From: Merismopedia glauca CCAP 1448/3
GTDB taxonomy: Bacteria > Cyanobacteriota > Cyanobacteriia > Cyanobacteriales > CCAP-1448
Length of the DNA stretch: 33,531 nucleotides
Direction: 5' to 3'
Assembly (NCBI RefSeq): GCF_003003775.1
Contig: NZ_PVWJ01000053.1
Coordinates: forward strand, 1 to 33,531
The position numbers and the translations under genes were made by a program. Below the pieces are notes generated by a model. The model did not search any database. It was not told where the DNA came from and saw nothing but the letters and a program-made list of their open reading frames with translations. Below, in pieces: positions 16,062 to 24,030 of the stretch (its first letter is position 1; every line of letters begins with the position of its first letter).

Positions 16062-19000
16062 ATGTCTCCTCTTAGCATACGCACTAGTAGATCGATTCTC
16101 GATTTAGAGACGGGAGCCGCTACCATTTGGGTATTACCAATTGGAGTTAATCAATATCACGATCCTGAACTACCAGCTTTACGTTATTCAGCGTTTGATT
16201 GTCAAGGGTTCGCCTCAGCTTTAGCTACAGCAACTGAGACGTTTCCTAAAAAGCACATGAGGATTCACCACGATTTTGCGCCTCAATTGCCTTTATTGAA
16301 GCAAGTACGCGATAGTTTAGGGATAATTGCGGCTCAAGCTCAATCACAAGATACTGTAGTATTTTACTTTTCTGGACATGGCATTTTAGATCCAACGACT
16401 GGGGAAGCAGTTTTGTGTTTAGCAGATACCAAAACCAATAACCTAGTTAATACAGCTTTAAGCTTGGCAGAGTTATTACAAACTCTAGAAAGAAGTTTAG
16501 CTCATAACCAACTAATCTGTTTAGATGCGTGCCACAGTGGTGGCTTAAGTTTGCGGAAACAGCAAAGTTTTTCGGGTAAAACACCAGATGAACCTCAAGG
16601 GTTAGTACAGCCTGCTATACAAGTTAATCCGGTTCAAGGCTCCAAATCTGGGGCGATTAACCCTTTAACTAATCAATTAGTCCAGGTTTTACAGCAAAGA
16701 GCCGCTCGATCGCAAGGATTTTATGCTTTACTATCCTCAGATCGCGCTCAGCAATCTTGGGAGTTTCCCGAATTAGGACATGGGGTCTTTACTTACTATC
16801 TCATGCAAGGGTTGCGGGGAGAAGCATCTGATGACGCGGGTTTAATTACGGCTGATGGCTTATATAGCTATGTTTTTCATCAAACTCTGCAATATATCGA
16901 TCAAACTAACCAACAACTACGCCTAGTTAATCAGCACAAAGCCAGTCGCGGGGAAAAACTCTTACAAGCTGAATATCCTTTACAAACTCCGAAGCGGATT
17001 GTGGAAGGGGTAGGAGAATTGATTTTAGGTGTCAAACCCCAACAAGTAAAAGCTTCTGTTTCTAGTCGGAAAGCGATAGTGATTGATGGGTTTGGGAATC
17101 CAGAAACCCTTGCTTTTAGTAAATTAATCAGTCGTTCGGGTAATTTCGATCTAACATATTGGCATCCTCAAGGTAAGCAGGAAGAGGATTTACAGCAAAT
17201 TCTGAGTAAATCTCTAGGTGATGGTGTCTCTAGTCTAGAAGAGAAAAAAACCCTGCTATTGTACGTGCGATCGCAGATCGAACAAACTTCTACTGGTGAA
17301 TCCGTCCTCATTTTGGGAGAAGATGTAAAATTAGCTCGTTCTTGGCTCAGACAACTATTACGTCGCTGTCTGTATAGTCAACAGATTGTTATACTCGATT
17401 TTCCCACACCAATTGAACTAACTGGTGTGATTCTCTCTTTACTCAAAGATTGGCTGGAAGATTTGCAAGTAGACAGCCATATCGCACAATGTTTCATAGC
17501 TGGCTCATCTTTGGCAGATCGATCCGAAACTTTTACTCATATTCTCGTCAGAACTTTAGCTAGAGCCAGTAATAATCCTGAAGGTTTAACAATTGCCAGT
17601 TGGATTCCACAATTACAACAAGAATTAGCTGGTAGTAACGTTCCTTGGCAAATTTCCTTGGCTGGAACCAAAGCGGTGATGGAGGTTTTACCAACTCAAA
17701 ATGGGAAATCAAAAACCTCTATCGATTTAGGAATCTGTCCTTATAAAGGTTTAAGAGCTTTTACCGAAGCTGATGCTCAATATTTCTACGGTAGAGACAG
17801 TTTAACTCAAGAATTGATCCAAAAGTTGAGCTTGCGATCGCTTTTACCAGTAGTTGGTGCGTCTGGTAGCGGTAAGTCTTCGGTAGTTCAAGCGGGATTA
17901 GTCGCTAAGTTGCGTCAGGGGAGACATTTACCTGGAAGCGAACAATGGTGGATTCGCACCTTGCGTCCGAGCGATCGCCCTATGCAAGCATTATCTCGCA
18001 GTTTGGTGGATGCGAAGACGGAAAAGGATCGATCCTATCAACAAAAACTCCTCGAAGGGATTCTCTATCAAGGGTTAGAAGGATTTGTCTATTGGTTGCG
18101 AACTCGCAGCGAACCGATGGTGGTTCTGGTTGTCGATCAATTTGAGGAATTATTTACTCTGGCTTCTGCTATTGAGAGAGAACAGTTTTTAAACCTAATT
18201 TTGGGTGCGATCGAGTTAGCTCCTGATAAGTTTAAAGTAGTTATTACCTTACGAGCCGATTTTATGGCTAGTTGTTTGGAAATTCCCCAACTAGCTAACC
18301 TACTTCAAAGCCATAGCGTTCTAGTTCCGGCTAAACTTACCAGCGACGATTATCGCCAAGCAATCTTACAACCAGCCGAAACAGTTGGTTTAAAGGTAGA
18401 ACCGGATTTAATTGCGGTCTTATTACAAGAATTGGATAATTCTGCCGCCGATTTGCCTTTATTACAGTTTCTCTTAGAACAGTTATGGGAACAAAGGATT
18501 GGTGGCAAGTTAACTTTACAGACTTATTTACAACAAATTGGCGGACTTAAAGGTGCTTTGGAGCAAAAAGCTCAATCTGTCTACGATAGTTTAGATCCAG
18601 AGGCTCAAAGATGCACTCAATGGATTTTTCTGAGTCTGACTCAACTGGGAGAAGGTACGGAAGATACCCGTCGTCGGATTCCTAAAAGCGATCTAGTGGT
18701 GGCTAAATATCCTCCCGAATTGGTGGAAAGAACGCTCAAAGCTTTGACAGATGCTAAGTTAGTGGTAGTAAGCTGTGAAGAAGAAGTTGGGACAGCTAAA
18801 GGGCAAACTAGTCAAGAATTACCAAATTCTGGCTTAAAACCCCAGGAAATATCGGTAGAAGTCGCCCATGAAATCTTGATTCGTCATTGGTCAACTTTGC
18901 GGTGGTGGCTGCAAGAAAACCGCGCTAGATTGAGTTTACAAAGACAGGTGGAAGCTGCTGCTCGTCTTTGGCAAGAAAATGCTCACCAAAGCGACTTTTT

Positions 19001-21347
19001 ACTCCAAGGAGTTCGATTAGGAGCAGCAGAAGAAATTTATATTAAATACACCGATGAATTATCAACTGAGGTACAGCACTTCCTCGAAGCTTGTTTAGCA
19101 GCGCGAAACGAACAGCAACTACAAGCCAAAAAAAGACTGAGACAGACACAAGCTGTAGCTGTAGGGGCGATCGCTTTAGGAATATTAGCGATGGGTTTGG
19201 GTAGTTTGGCTTATGTACAAGGGGAGAAAGCAGCATTAAGTGAGGTTTCGGCTTTAAAATCCCTATCTTTAGCTAGTTTAAGCTCAAATCACCAATTAGA
19301 AGCTTTAGTCGCTAGCTTGAAAGCAGCGAAAAAGTGGCAACATCAGAGAAAGCTACTGAGTCTGGTTCCTGGGAGTGATTATGCTACCCATGAGAAACTG
19401 ATGCTTAGTGTCTTAATGCAAACTATCTATGAGACTCAGGAACGCAACCGCTTGTTAGGACATGGTTCTTGGGTAACTACAGCAATTTTTAGTCCTAATG
19501 GGCAAATTATTGCTTCTGCTAGTGTCGATCGCACCATCAAACTTTGGAAAGTTGACGGAACTCTAATTCAAACCCTCACGGGACATACTCAAGGAGTCAA
19601 TAGCGTCACTTTTAGCCCTGATGGACAAATTTTAGCTTCTGCTAGTAGCGATCGCACTATCAAACTCTGGAAAGTTGACGGAACTTTAATTAAAACCCTC
19701 ACCGGACATACAGACAGCGTTTTGGGGGTAAGTTTTAGCGCTGATGGACAGCAACTAGCATCAGTAAGTAGCGATCGCACCATTAAAATTTGGACAGTTG
19801 ACGGTCAATTAGTCAAGAATTTACCAGGTACTCTCAAACAGTTCACTGTAGTTAAATTTAACCCTCAATTTACCACTTTAGCTGTCGGTAATTCTGATGG
19901 TTCCGTAGAACTGTGGAATCAAGACGGGAAATTTCAGAAGACATTAGGTAAACACTCAGCAGAAGTCGATAGCTTGGCTTTTAGCCCCGATGGTCAGGCA
20001 TTAGTTTCTGGTAGTGAAGATGGTACACTCAAGCTATGGCAGTTGGAGCAGGGCACGCAACGCACGCTGAGCCAAAATAATGAAGATCTACCTCGGCGTG
20101 AAGGTCCTATCAAAAGTGTTAGTTTTAGTCCAGATGGGAAATATATCCTTTCTGCTGGTGGGGATGCAGCTATTCGATTGTGGAGTGTAGATGGTAGCTT
20201 ATTAGCTACTTTTTTGGGACATACTCGCGGTATCAACAGCGTTAGTTTTAGTCCAGTTGGTGCGACGATGCCTTCAGGAATTGGTCAATCGATTATTTCG
20301 GCTAGCGATGACCAAACTGTGAGAATTTGGCATTGGGGGGAAGTCGTACCGACATCTTTAGTGGGTCATGAAAGTGATATAGTTGGCTTGAATTTTAGTC
20401 CTGATGGTCAAACTTTAGCTTCATCTAGTCAAGATGGGACAGTGAAGCTATGGAATTGGCAAACTAAGACATTATTAAATACTTTGAGGGGACATACCTC
20501 TTGGCTAACTAGTGTCAGTTTTAGTCCCGATGGTCAAACCCTAGTTTCAGCTAGTGCTGATAAGACCATGAAAGTTTGGACTAGCGCTGGTAATTTACTG
20601 CAAACCCTATCAGGTCACCAAGGTTGGGTGATTAGTGCCAATTTTAGTCCCATAGGTCTAAATTTAGTTTCAGGTAGTGCGGATGGCACAATTAAATTAT
20701 GGGAACGTCCTGCAAATACTAGCCTATTTGCCAGCCAACCTAAAGCAACCCTAACCGGACATACTGGATGGGTAACTAGCGTCAGTTTTAGTCCTGATGC
20801 TCAATTAATCGCTTCTGCTAGTGCTGATAAAACTGTCAAAATATGGAATCTCAAAGGTGAATTAATCCACACCCTAGAGAAACATCTAGCCAGTGTTTGG
20901 GATGTCAGTTTTAGCCCTGACGGTCAGTTATTGGGTTCGGCTAGTCAAGATGGTACGATTAATCTATGGCAAAGTAATGGAACTTGGCTGAAAACCCTAG
21001 AAGGTCACGAAAACGAAGTAAATACTCTAGCTTTTAGCCCAGATAGCCAGTTAATTGCCTCTGGTAGCGATGATGACACGATGAAAATTTGGAATCGGGA
21101 AGGGGATTTACTCAAAACCCTCTCAGGACACGGGGGTAACATTAGAAGTGTGGCTTTTAGCCTTGATGGTCATACTTTAGCAACTGGAAGCAGCGATCGC
21201 ACCATCAAACTCTGGGATTTACGCGCAGTTGAATTACAAAAACGCGACTTGAATAGTTTAATTTCAGTTGGCTGTCAGGAAGTGCGCGATTATCTCAAGA
21301 CTAACTCAAAAATAGAAGAGAGCGATCGCTCTTTGTGCGATTCTTAA
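16062..21347 (+). CDS. Caspase, STAND ATPase and WD40-repeat giant protein
   Basis: A 1761-residue protein. Residues about 20-310 are a caspase-type (peptidase C14) domain with catalytic His106 (FYFSGHG) and Cys157 (LDACHSGG). Residues about 337-548 look like a second, degenerate caspase-like fold lacking the dyad. A STAND/NACHT-type ATPase follows (about 560-1020): CPYKGLRAF entry motif, Walker A GASGSGKSS (Lys605), Walker B VVLVVDQFEELF (Asp692). A hydrophobic segment (about 1032-1053) may cross or touch the membrane. Fourteen WD40 repeats (about 1130-1720) fit two seven-bladed propellers. Such proteins are thought to sense a ligand through the repeats, oligomerise through the STAND module and activate the protease, in cell death or conflict. 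The trigger and target are unknown. Confidence 0.95.
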   Translation: MSPLSIRTSRSILDLETGAATIWVLPIGVNQYHDPELPALRYSAFDCQGFASALATATETFPKKHMRIHHDFAPQLPLLKQVRDSLGIIAAQAQSQDTVVFYFSGHGILDPTTGEAVLCLADTKTNNLVNTALSLAELLQTLERSLAHNQLICLDACHSGGLSLRKQQSFSGKTPDEPQGLVQPAIQVNPVQGSKSGAINPLTNQLVQVLQQRAARSQGFYALLSSDRAQQSWEFPELGHGVFTYYLMQGLRGEASDDAGLITADGLYSYVFHQTLQYIDQTNQQLRLVNQHKASRGEKLLQAEYPLQTPKRIVEGVGELILGVKPQQVKASVSSRKAIVIDGFGNPETLAFSKLISRSGNFDLTYWHPQGKQEEDLQQILSKSLGDGVSSLEEKKTLLLYVRSQIEQTSTGESVLILGEDVKLARSWLRQLLRRCLYSQQIVILDFPTPIELTGVILSLLKDWLEDLQVDSHIAQCFIAGSSLADRSETFTHILVRTLARASNNPEGLTIASWIPQLQQELAGSNVPWQISLAGTKAVMEVLPTQNGKSKTSIDLGICPYKGLRAFTEADAQYFYGRDSLTQELIQKLSLRSLLPVVGASGSGKSSVVQAGLVAKLRQGRHLPGSEQWWIRTLRPSDRPMQALSRSLVDAKTEKDRSYQQKLLEGILYQGLEGFVYWLRTRSEPMVVLVVDQFEELFTLASAIEREQFLNLILGAIELAPDKFKVVITLRADFMASCLEIPQLANLLQSHSVLVPAKLTSDDYRQAILQPAETVGLKVEPDLIAVLLQELDNSAADLPLLQFLLEQLWEQRIGGKLTLQTYLQQIGGLKGALEQKAQSVYDSLDPEAQRCTQWIFLSLTQLGEGTEDTRRRIPKSDLVVAKYPPELVERTLKALTDAKLVVVSCEEEVGTAKGQTSQELPNSGLKPQEISVEVAHEILIRHWSTLRWWLQENRARLSLQRQVEAAARLWQENAHQSDFLLQGVRLGAAEEIYIKYTDELSTEVQHFLEACLAARNEQQLQAKKRLRQTQAVAVGAIALGILAMGLGSLAYVQGEKAALSEVSALKSLSLASLSSNHQLEALVASLKAAKKWQHQRKLLSLVPGSDYATHEKLMLSVLMQTIYETQERNRLLGHGSWVTTAIFSPNGQIIASASVDRTIKLWKVDGTLIQTLTGHTQGVNSVTFSPDGQILASASSDRTIKLWKVDGTLIKTLTGHTDSVLGVSFSADGQQLASVSSDRTIKIWTVDGQLVKNLPGTLKQFTVVKFNPQFTTLAVGNSDGSVELWNQDGKFQKTLGKHSAEVDSLAFSPDGQALVSGSEDGTLKLWQLEQGTQRTLSQNNEDLPRREGPIKSVSFSPDGKYILSAGGDAAIRLWSVDGSLLATFLGHTRGINSVSFSPVGATMPSGIGQSIISASDDQTVRIWHWGEVVPTSLVGHESDIVGLNFSPDGQTLASSSQDGTVKLWNWQTKTLLNTLRGHTSWLTSVSFSPDGQTLVSASADKTMKVWTSAGNLLQTLSGHQGWVISANFSPIGLNLVSGSADGTIKLWERPANTSLFASQPKATLTGHTGWVTSVSFSPDAQLIASASADKTVKIWNLKGELIHTLEKHLASVWDVSFSPDGQLLGSASQDGTINLWQSNGTWLKTLEGHENEVNTLAFSPDSQLIASGSDDDTMKIWNREGDLLKTLSGHGGNIRSVAFSLDGHTLATGSSDRTIKLWDLRAVELQKRDLNSLISVGCQEVRDYLKTNSKIEESDRSLCDS

Positions 21348-21441
21348 GATAATTTCTGGCGTTTACGGCTACTATCAGAGCTAAAGAAATCAAGCGATCG
21401 AGCTAAAATTAATTGAAAAGGACGCGTGCCAGAGATCGAAA

Positions 21442-21651
21442 ATGAAAAGCAAAGAGTTTTATGTTGTAATTGAACGCGATGAAGATGGAATATATGTTGG
21501 TGAAGTTCCTCAAATCAAAGCTTGCTATAGCCAAGGAGAAACCATTGATGAGCTAATGCAAAATATCCGAGAGGTTATTGAAATGTGTCTTGAGGAACTT
21601 GAAGAACAATCAACTACTGAATTTATTGGCATTCAAAGGGTGGTAGTTTAG
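21442..21651 (+). CDS. hicB: HicB-family antitoxin
   Basis: A 69-residue protein with the partial RNase H-like HicB fold: FYVVIERDEDGIYVGEVPQIKAC followed by SQGETIDELMQNIREVIEMCLEE. No C-terminal DNA-binding domain is evident, so it is the short form. HicB neutralises HicA by binding it. The gene precedes and overlaps hicA by one base, the reverse of the classic hicA-hicB order but common in cyanobacteria. Translation of the two is presumably coupled. It begins 94 bases after the caspase gene, on the same strand, with no terminator visible between them. Confidence 0.92.
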   Translation: MKSKEFYVVIERDEDGIYVGEVPQIKACYSQGETIDELMQNIREVIEMCLEELEEQSTTEFIGIQRVVV

Positions 21652-21878
21652 TGGCAAAACTCCCAAACTTAACAGGAGAAGAACTGATTGCTACACTTCA
21701 AAAGATTGGCTTCTACGTGGTGAGACAAAAAGGTAGTCATGTTCGTATGCAGCATGAAGATAGTCGGGTTGTTACTATTCCAGTTCATGCTGGTAAGACA
21801 ATTGGTAAAGGTTTACTTTTGAAGATTCTTAGAGATGCCGATCTCACTAAAGATGAATTGGTAAATTTGCTAAGATAA
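21651..21878 (+). CDS. hicA: HicA-family mRNA interferase toxin
   Basis: A 75-residue HicA toxin with a double-stranded-RNA-binding-like fold. The conserved core KIGFYVVRQKGSHVRM holds catalytic His30, followed by VVTIPVHAGKTIGKGLLLKILRDADL, which matches the family. HicA cleaves mRNA when not bound by HicB. The start codon is GTG, sharing its first base with the last base of the hicB stop codon (TAGTGG), which fixes the start and implies coupled translation. All expected motifs are present, so the toxin looks intact. Confidence 0.93.
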   Translation: MAKLPNLTGEELIATLQKIGFYVVRQKGSHVRMQHEDSRVVTIPVHAGKTIGKGLLLKILRDADLTKDELVNLLR

Positions 21879-21880
21879 TC

Positions 21881-22021
21881 TGGCATTATCAGGGTCAATT
21901 GGTTTTTCCTGTTAAAGGTAAGATGCTCAATAAAGTAGTAATTGCTGAATTTTGCAATCGCTGGCAGATCGTTGAATTTGCCATATTCGATGTAGAACGA
22001 GCGATCGCGTGGATGAACTAG
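21881..22021 (+). pseudogene. Possible 3' remnant of an unidentified gene
   Basis: In one frame the gap between hicA and relN reads WHYQGQLVFPVKGKM, then LNKVVIAEFCNRWQIVEF and AIFDVERAIAWMN before a stop. It looks protein-like but has no good start except ATG at 21923 (32 codons) and no recognised family. It could be the tail of a decayed gene within the toxin-antitoxin island, or chance. Confidence 0.2.
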
Positions 22022-22080
22022 CACCTTGAAATGTTGAGAATCAACCTTACAACTACTACTTAAACGATATTGGAGTAACA

Positions 22081-22320
22081 ATGAAAGCACTTAAAGTCAT
22101 GGGAACGATCGATGATCGAGGACAACTAACTTTAGATCGCCCACTTGTAACAGATAAAAATAGCCGAGTAGAAGTGATTGTTTTAATCCCAGAAGAAGCA
22201 GATCCAGACGATAAATCTCAAACCGAAGTGTTAGGAGATTTCCGGCAAGCTTGGCACGAAGCTATGACGGGACAAACTATACCAGTCTCTCAACTTTGGG
22301 AAGGGCTTGAAGATGGATGA
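22081..22320 (+). CDS. relN: RelN-family antitoxin
   Basis: A 79-residue protein starting MKALKVMGTIDDRGQLTLDRP and containing NSRVEVIVLIPEEADPDD. This pattern (an AbrB-like strand region, then an acidic linker and a C-terminal QLWEGL helix) matches the cyanobacterial RelN antitoxins of RelNE modules. It should bind and neutralise the RelE-type toxin encoded next. A GGAG Shine-Dalgarno sequence lies 6 bases before ATG. Its stop codon overlaps the start region of the toxin gene, supporting an operon and coupled translation. Confidence 0.85.
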   Translation: MKALKVMGTIDDRGQLTLDRPLVTDKNSRVEVIVLIPEEADPDDKSQTEVLGDFRQAWHEAMTGQTIPVSQLWEGLEDG

Positions 22321-22693
22321 ACAGCCTTTAATTCAAGTTGAAGCTGCACCAACATTCAGCCGCAATCTCCGCGCTCTCGCTAAAAAATATCGCAGTATTC
22401 AGAACGATATACAGCCGATTATCGAACAACTTGAGCAGGGAGAGTTACCAGGAGATCGAATATCTGGAATTGGTTATGCAGTCTTCAAACTGAGAGTACG
22501 AAACAGCGACAATCAAAAAGGTAAGAGTGGTGGTTACCGTCTGATTTACTACCTCAAAACAGCAGTAGCGATCATTTTGCTGACGATTTACGCCAAATCC
22601 GAACAGGTGGATCTTGCCGCAGACGATATTCAGAGCATCATTGCCGAATATGATCGATGTGCGGGTGAAGGTAAAAAGGATGAGGAGATCTAG
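22313..22693 (+). CDS. relE: RelE-family toxin
   Basis: A toxin of the RelE/ParE superfamily, about 126 residues from the ATG at 22313; a TTG at 22307 would add two residues but is less likely. The family features are PTFSRNLRALAKKYRSI (helix 1), GDRISGIGYAVFKLRVRNSD (strands) and KSGGYRLIYYLKTAVAIILLTIYAKSEQ, where the Arg and Tyr residues are typical of ribosome-dependent mRNA cleavage. The ATG lies 5 bases before the relN stop. It is longer than E. coli RelE (95) at both ends, which is usual for cyanobacterial members. It appears complete. Confidence 0.87.
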   Translation: MDEQPLIQVEAAPTFSRNLRALAKKYRSIQNDIQPIIEQLEQGELPGDRISGIGYAVFKLRVRNSDNQKGKSGGYRLIYYLKTAVAIILLTIYAKSEQVDLAADDIQSIIAEYDRCAGEGKKDEEI

Positions 22694-22695
22694 AT

Positions 22696-22890
22696 ATGAA
22701 AAAGATTAGCTATAGCAAAGATGTTGATGCTCTATTAATTGAACTTTCTCACGCTCCAATTGCCTACGCTGAAGATGAAGGACAAGTAATTTTGCATTAT
22801 TCTCAAGATGACAAGCTAGTTCTAGTTCAAATCCTAGATTTTCGACGATTGATGTCGAATGAAAATGTGACTGTATCGTTAGCATCCTGA
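22696..22890 (+). CDS. DUF2283 family protein
   Basis: A 64-residue protein with the DUF2283 pattern: KISYSKDVDALLIELSHAPIA, then EDEGQVILHYSQDDKLVLVQILDFRR. The family is small, of unknown function, and often found near toxin-antitoxin genes. The start is set by a GAGGAG Shine-Dalgarno sequence inside the end of relE, 9 bases before ATG. The 2-base gap to relE makes cotranscription near certain. It could be an accessory part of the RelNE unit or a partner of the Uma2-like protein downstream. Confidence 0.85.
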   Translation: MKKISYSKDVDALLIELSHAPIAYAEDEGQVILHYSQDDKLVLVQILDFRRLMSNENVTVSLAS

Positions 22891-22998
22891 CAAAATTGCG
22901 AAAACATGAGTTGAAAGGGCGATCGAAACCGAAACCGATGAACAGACAGCAACTACTAGGATCGAGCCACAACTTAAAGCTTTAGAGGTATCTATCTC

Positions 22999-23580
22999 AT
23001 GATTATGCAAGCTGAAGAGAAAAAGACTTATACACTTGATGAGTATCTTGAGTTTGAAGTAAATTCAGACACGCGACACGAATACATCAATGGAGAAATC
23101 ATTCCCATGACTGGCGGCACTCCTGAGCATAATGAAATTGCCAGTATCCTCAATGCTGCCTTCAGGATGAGTTTGAAAGGTAAATCCTACAGTATTTTTG
23201 TGGCGGATCAGCGACTTTGGATTCCTGATCGTAATCTTTACACCTATCCTGATGTTATGGTTGTACCCCGCCCACTCCAACGGCAACCAGGGCGAACTGA
23301 CACGATTATTAACCCAGTCATTATTGCTGAAGTGCTGTCAAAATCAACCAAAAGCTACGACAGGGATGAAAAATTTTCGGCTTATCGCACCATTCCCACA
23401 TTTCAGGAATATCTATTAATCGACCAATACACGCCACATATTGAGCAATACTCCAAAACAGGATCTTCCAAATGGCTTTTCACAGAATATAACGGCATAG
23501 GATCGTCTATTTCCCTAGCATCTATTTCCTTTGAAATTAGCTTAGCAGATATTTATGAAAGCTTTGAGTTCGCTCCTTAA
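22999..23580 (+). CDS. Uma2 family (DUF820) putative restriction endonuclease
   Basis: A 193-residue protein of the Uma2/DUF820 family, a PD-(D/E)XK-fold group greatly expanded in cyanobacteria. It has YTLDEYLEFEVNSDTRHEYINGEII, then DQRLWIPDRNLYTYPDVMVV (catalytic-type Asp) and PVIIAEVLSKSTKSYDRDEK (the ExxSxST strand), with QEYLLIDQYTPHIEQYSK at the C-terminal side. Nuclease activity is inferred from the fold; the biological role is unknown. An AGAGG Shine-Dalgarno sequence precedes ATG at 22999; ATG at 23005 is an alternative. It lies 108 bases after the DUF2283 gene. Confidence 0.92.
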   Translation: MIMQAEEKKTYTLDEYLEFEVNSDTRHEYINGEIIPMTGGTPEHNEIASILNAAFRMSLKGKSYSIFVADQRLWIPDRNLYTYPDVMVVPRPLQRQPGRTDTIINPVIIAEVLSKSTKSYDRDEKFSAYRTIPTFQEYLLIDQYTPHIEQYSKTGSSKWLFTEYNGIGSSISLASISFEISLADIYESFEFAP

Positions 23581-23593
23581 AGGTAAGGGTTAT

Positions 23594-23986
23594 ATGGATA
23601 TTCTAGAAATACTAAAACAAGACTATCAGAAATTTCCTCACGATCAAACTTATAGCATCTACGCTGAAAATGTCTTTTTCAAAGATCCTATGAATCAATT
23701 TCAAGGAATTGAACGTTATCAAACAATGATTGGTTTTATCAAAAATTGGTTTAAAAACCCACAGCTAGATTTACATGATATCCAACGCTCTGGTAACACT
23801 ATTACTACTCGTTGGACTTTGAGTTGGACAACTCCATTACCGTGGAATCCCCACATTTCTATTCCTGGTTGGAGTGAATTAAAAGTTAATCAAGATGAGC
23901 TAATTTGTTCTCACATCGATTATTGGAATTGTTCTCGTTTAGATGTAGTGCGGCAACATATATTCCCTTTACAAAGTTTAAAATAG
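23594..23986 (+). CDS. DUF2358 (SnoaL-like) conserved protein
   Basis: A protein of about 130 residues, beginning MDILEILKQDYQKFP and containing FFKDPMNQFQGIERYQTMIGF, which is the DUF2358 pattern seen in cyanobacteria and plastids. The fold is NTF2/SnoaL-like; function is unknown. The longer frame begins at 23555 inside the Uma2 gene, but ATG at 23594, with AAGGG 5 bases upstream, gives the family's normal N-terminus, so I chose it. It sits 13 bases after the Uma2 stop. It is probably core-genome material marking the right edge of the accessory island. Confidence 0.82.
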   Translation: MDILEILKQDYQKFPHDQTYSIYAENVFFKDPMNQFQGIERYQTMIGFIKNWFKNPQLDLHDIQRSGNTITTRWTLSWTTPLPWNPHISIPGWSELKVNQDELICSHIDYWNCSRLDVVRQHIFPLQSLK

Positions 23987-24030
23987 AGTGATACATAATG
24001 TAAATAATTTTCAGACAGGACTTCATCCCC

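Noticed and set aside
19449-21220. Tandem DNA repeat or CRISPR-like array
   Set aside because: The period of about 120 bases corresponds to WD40 blades in one open frame; it is coding.
21785-22090. 101-codon open frame on the minus strand between hicA and relN
   Set aside because: It overlaps the 3' end of the well-supported hicA gene on the opposite strand, has no recognised domain, and covers the remnant in the other strand.
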